Assembly: GCA_027886785.1 (NCBI GenBank)
Contig: JAPCJV010000044.1
Span: 1-9,377 of the forward strand
DNA from: Nitrososphaerota archaeon
GTDB lineage: Archaea; Thermoproteota; Nitrososphaeria; Nitrososphaerales; CADDZS01
Direction: 5' to 3'
DNA length: 9,377 nt
Shown here: piece after piece, positions 7,590 to 9,377 of the stretch
How the letters are laid out: each line of letters starts with the position of its first letter
Numbering within the stretch: the stretch's first letter is position 1
Notes under the pieces: model-generated
Told to the model about the DNA's origin: nothing
Databases searched by the model: none
Seen by the model: the letters and a program-made list of their open reading frames with translations, nothing else
Program-made: the position numbers and the translations under genes

Positions 7590-7718
7590 TTGATTGAATT
7601 TCGCTTGAAAAAGTTACTCGGTCTGAAAATCACATCGAAACCGATTTTGAAGAAAGAAAAGCCATCCGCAGAACTTGAGGCTCTGAATTCCTTTGGAATG
7701 CATGTTGGATCGACCTAG
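7590..7718 (+). CDS. Possible small basic protein, unrecognised
   Basis: This open frame is too short for most gene callers. It reads 42 residues from TTG 7590, or 37 from TTG 7605, the latter beginning MKKLLGLK. It is Lys-rich in the first half (SKPILKKEKPS) and ends AELEALNSFGMHVGST before TAG at 7716-7718. The amphipathic start, mixed codons and absence of rare residues look protein-like, and every other gap between genes in this window is shorter. There is no ATG before the C-terminal MHVGST and no good Shine-Dalgarno, so a TTG start is required, as for several neighbours. An AT-rich block near 7547-7560 could hold a promoter shared with the divergent MFS gene. I recognise no family. It may be a chance ORF or the tail of a decayed gene. 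Confidence 0.33.
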   Translation: MIEFRLKKLLGLKITSKPILKKEKPSAELEALNSFGMHVGST

Positions 7719-7730
7719 GGCCCCCCTAGG
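7714..7730. repeat. Perfect 7-bp inverted repeat, 3-base loop, overlapping the small ORF stop
   Basis: CCTAGGG (7714-7720) and its exact reverse complement CCCTAGG (7724-7730) are separated by CCC. The stem would be GC-rich and stable as RNA. It contains the TAG stop of the possible small ORF. There is no T-run after it on either strand, so it is not a classical bacterial terminator, and archaeal termination mostly depends on U-tracts. Chance, an RNA 3' end or a protein-binding palindrome are all possible. Confidence 0.4.
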
Positions 7731-7994
7731 GGTGATCGCATGCGGACGGAGGATTTTCGTGAATAGCGATTTCCAAGCCCTGTTTGGTCGCATCAGCCAG
7801 TTACTAGCTGTTGCAACTCTTCAGGGGATGCTTCTCTTTGTTAATGCTCTAAATTTTCATTGCTTTATTATGCCATTTCATGCACGATCGCGCAGCGTTG
7901 CAATTTTGCGTACCGTTCAGCTTGAAACGAGCAGTCCTGATCGAAAAGCCCTTCTCGGTGAATCGCGAAGGCCGGCGCGTCCCCTGACGGATTT
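7719..7994. other. Unassigned intergenic stretch
   Basis: These 276 bases lie between the possible small ORF and the 3' end of the membrane-protein gene. I checked all frames. A 113-codon plus-strand frame (7693-8034) crosses it, but its product has no recognisable motif and runs 40 bases into the oppositely oriented membrane-protein gene. No tRNA arms, SRP or RNase P RNA cores, direct repeats or transposase motifs were seen. It could be spacer, a decayed gene, or an unrecognised RNA. Confidence 0.4.
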
Positions 7995-8666
7995 TCAGCG
8001 TTTTTTGAGAACTCGAGGGTCTCGCCCGGGTTGAGCTAGTTCTCCACGTACTTGAGGTGAGATTCGATCCGGGTATTTTTTCGATAAATATAGCCCCGCT
8101 ACTGAAAGAAGAAGCGCAACTCCCTCCAAGATCATCCACGAATAGTCCGGAAAAACAACTTCCTGGAAACTAAAGGGAATGAATAGCTGGAACGTGGAGC
8201 CAGAAGCCGCAAAGACATCGTATGCAAGATGGGCAAACAGAGTAATCGGTCCCACAAAAGCGAGCTTTGTCAGGAGTTTTGTAGAAACCTTCATTCTCAC
8301 CGCAACATAAATGACTAATGCGGTCGACACAATGAGATAGAGAATTGAGTGGTCTGGTCGGCCGCTTACGTCGAAGTTAAGAGCGCTGAGAATGTGATCT
8401 GCATCGATCAGAATCGCGAGCGCGCCGGTCATGAGAGCAATGTCCAGATCTAGGAGCGGCAGCGCGGCGAGAAAGCCGAACAAATAGTGTCCCGCTACTT
8501 CAATCGCAAGCTTTCCCAGTGCATACTCGTGATAGTGGCTCCCGGGTTGGTAGTAAAGAAATCCGATTAAGCTGTAGACTAAAGAGAGCGCCGTGTAAAA
8601 CAGGGCGATCGTGAGGACGAGAAGAAACTTCTTGCGACTGTCAAAAATCAAAAAGCCGAACTTCAT
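7995..8666 (-). CDS. Integral membrane protein with YdjM/DUF457-like His/Asp motifs
   Basis: 223 aa with about five to six hydrophobic segments (roughly 13-38, 62-90, 108-123, 135-153, 176-195) and a basic, soluble C-terminal tail from 196. Conserved-looking polar residues cluster at membrane edges: H60 in VAGHYLFG, DADH at 88-91, RPDHS at 103-107 and HLAYD at 146-150. This order (GH, then a PDxDH-like site, then an HRGxTHS-like site, then an LSHxxxD-like site) resembles the YdjM/DUF457 family called 'membrane-bound metal-dependent hydrolase'. That is a family-level match by eye; residue details differ and the biochemical role of the family is not known. The start is ATG at 8666 with GAGG upstream (GAGGCATGTGG before the ATG). 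It diverges from the cdvB-like gene. No functional link to it is shown. Confidence 0.68.
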   Translation of the reverse strand: MKFGFLIFDSRKKFLLVLTIALFYTALSLVYSLIGFLYYQPGSHYHEYALGKLAIEVAGHYLFGFLAALPLLDLDIALMTGALAILIDADHILSALNFDVSGRPDHSILYLIVSTALVIYVAVRMKVSTKLLTKLAFVGPITLFAHLAYDVFAASGSTFQLFIPFSFQEVVFPDYSWMILEGVALLLSVAGLYLSKKYPDRISPQVRGELAQPGRDPRVLKKR

Positions 8667-8909
8667 TCCACATGCCTCAAAATTTTACAATGGTGGACCA
8701 GATTCTCGAAGAAAATGTGAAAGAAATGAATTAGGTCCAAATTCTACTCATATACTTTTGCAACAATTTTGAGAGAATCAGGGCATCAGAGTCTATGCCT
8801 TTGTCTAGAAAAGTAAACTCTCTTCAGTATAATCGGTTTTAATGGCGTAATGGCTCGGATTTCTAGTTACCACGGAATTTTCTGAAAAATATGGAGATGG
8901 AATGAGAGA
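8667..8909. promoter_or_regulatory. Divergent intergenic region upstream of cdvB-like gene
   Basis: This is a 243-bp AT-rich spacer. Possible TATA-like elements for the plus-strand gene are CATATACTTTT (8749-8759), implying a leader of more than 100 bases, and GTATAATC (8827-8834), implying a leader of roughly 50 bases. For the minus-strand gene, TTGTAAAATTTTG just upstream of its ATG is a candidate. A 6-bp inverted pair TGGACC (8694-8699) / GGTCCA (8734-8739) is present but weak. No protein-coding frame in it is convincing. Confidence 0.3.
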
Positions 8910-8913
8910 ATGA
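8893..8913 (+). promoter_or_regulatory. Ribosome binding site and minimal ORF overlapping the cdvB start
   Basis: GGAG (8893-8896) lies 13 bases before the cdvB ATG at 8910, but only 5 bases before an ATG at 8902 that opens the frame ATG AGA GAA TGA. The TGA (8911-8913) overlaps the cdvB start as ATGA. Ribosomes could load on the short frame and restart at cdvB, or the GGAG may simply serve cdvB at long spacing. Confidence 0.35.
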
Positions 8914-9377
8914 CAGAATTTACAGATAGATGGACGGTAAACAGAGACAAAGCAACGGCACAGACCAAGATCAAGGATGCGATGAATCCACAGGGCGATT
9001 TGAGGAGAAAACTCGTAGATACAGACAGGTCGCTCACCTCCCAAGTCTCAAAACTGGACAAGACTCTAACCAAAATGGGTGAAAAGGAAAAAGTACTTTT
9101 CAAAAAAACGAGTACCGCTTTCCAAAAGCACGACACCACGATGGCTCAGGCGTATGCGAACGAACTTTCAGAACACAGAAAGGCAATGAAGCTCGTTCAA
9201 AGCTCTCGGTTGTGCCTCGAGCAAGTGCAGATGAGATTGAAGACGATCACTGACTTTGGCGATCTCGCGAATGTGATTGCTCCAGTGGGGCAGGTCGTGA
9301 GAACCGTACGCACGAGTCTTCAGAACGTAATGCCTTCCGCCAATGACACGCTATCCGAAATCTCAACCGGACTGCAG
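8910..9377 (+). CDS. cdvB: CdvB-type ESCRT-III protein (3' end cut by window)
   Basis: 156 codons are visible and the frame is still open at the right edge. CdvB proteins are archaeal ESCRT-III homologues that polymerise on membranes during cell division and membrane remodelling in TACK archaea, and are disassembled by the CdvC/Vps4 ATPase. The sequence has the family's charged, largely helical character: a short N-terminal lead (MTEFTDRW), then PQGDLRRKL at about 27-35, a basic helix SQVSKLDKTLTKM, the KHD segment near 73-75 followed by ANELSEHRKAMK, and LCLEQVQMRLKTITDFGDL, which closely follows the ESCRT-III core of thaumarchaeal CdvB paralogues. The later VMPSANDTLSEI segment is also typical. 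An in-frame TGA lies nine codons upstream of the ATG, so 8910 is the start. Any C-terminal CdvC-binding motif or CdvA-binding winged helix is outside the window, so which paralogue this is cannot be told. Confidence 0.88.
   Translation, partial: MTEFTDRWTVNRDKATAQTKIKDAMNPQGDLRRKLVDTDRSLTSQVSKLDKTLTKMGEKEKVLFKKTSTAFQKHDTTMAQAYANELSEHRKAMKLVQSSRLCLEQVQMRLKTITDFGDLANVIAPVGQVVRTVRTSLQNVMPSANDTLSEISTGLQ

Noticed and set aside
7693..8034. 113-residue plus-strand open frame in the gene-free stretch
   Set aside because: It starts inside the possible small ORF in another frame, overlaps the membrane-protein gene tail by 40 bases, and shows no recognisable motif. Kept only as part of the unassigned stretch.
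8035..8075. Possible tRNA T-arm (GATTCGATCC)
   Set aside because: No matching anticodon or acceptor arm can be built around it, and it lies inside the membrane-protein coding sequence.
8694..8739. 6-bp inverted pair TGGACC / GGTCCA
   Set aside because: The arms are short and 34 bases apart, so chance occurrence is likely in 243 bp of spacer.
8867..9139. 90-residue minus-strand open frame
   Set aside because: It is antisense to the cdvB-like core, which is far better supported by its sequence.

Overview
The window most likely comes from a TACK archaeon, probably a Thaumarchaeota/Nitrososphaeria-type lineage. The strongest pointer is the truncated gene at the right edge, an archaeal ESCRT-III (CdvB-type) protein. 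Frequent TTG starts and short AT-rich intergenic stretches fit but do not prove this. The lineage is inferred from protein character alone; no rRNA or ribosomal gene is present.

Left part (1-3807, all minus strand). Read in the direction of transcription, the order is a DUF917 / S-methyl-thiohydantoin-desulfurase-like protein, an Opp/Dpp-type ABC permease B, permease C, and an ABC ATPase that runs off the left edge. The two permeases overlap by one base, and the ATPase starts 6 bases after the second permease stops, so this looks like one operon. No substrate-binding protein and no second ATPase is visible; they may lie beyond the left edge.

Centre (3911-7517). A plus-strand gene for an M29-aminopeptidase/NicX-like metalloenzyme diverges from the DUF917 gene across a 103-bp spacer. 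It converges on an M20 metallo-hydrolase, which lies 50 bp downstream of an MFS transporter on the minus strand. Two transport systems and three hydrolase or ring-processing enzymes suggest uptake and breakdown of peptides or a small N-containing compound. A hydantoin, thiohydantoin or N-heterocycle is an attractive but unproven substrate.

Right part (7518-9377). A 477-bp stretch holds one possible 37-42 residue ORF, a perfect 7-bp hairpin and otherwise nothing I can assign. It is followed by a minus-strand integral membrane protein with a YdjM/DUF457-like His/Asp pattern. A 243-bp divergent spacer then leads to the plus-strand cdvB-like gene, cut by the window end.

No tRNA, rRNA, CRISPR, insertion sequence or long repeat was recognised. 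The ABC ATPase and the cdvB-like gene are open at the window edges and were found by direct translation.
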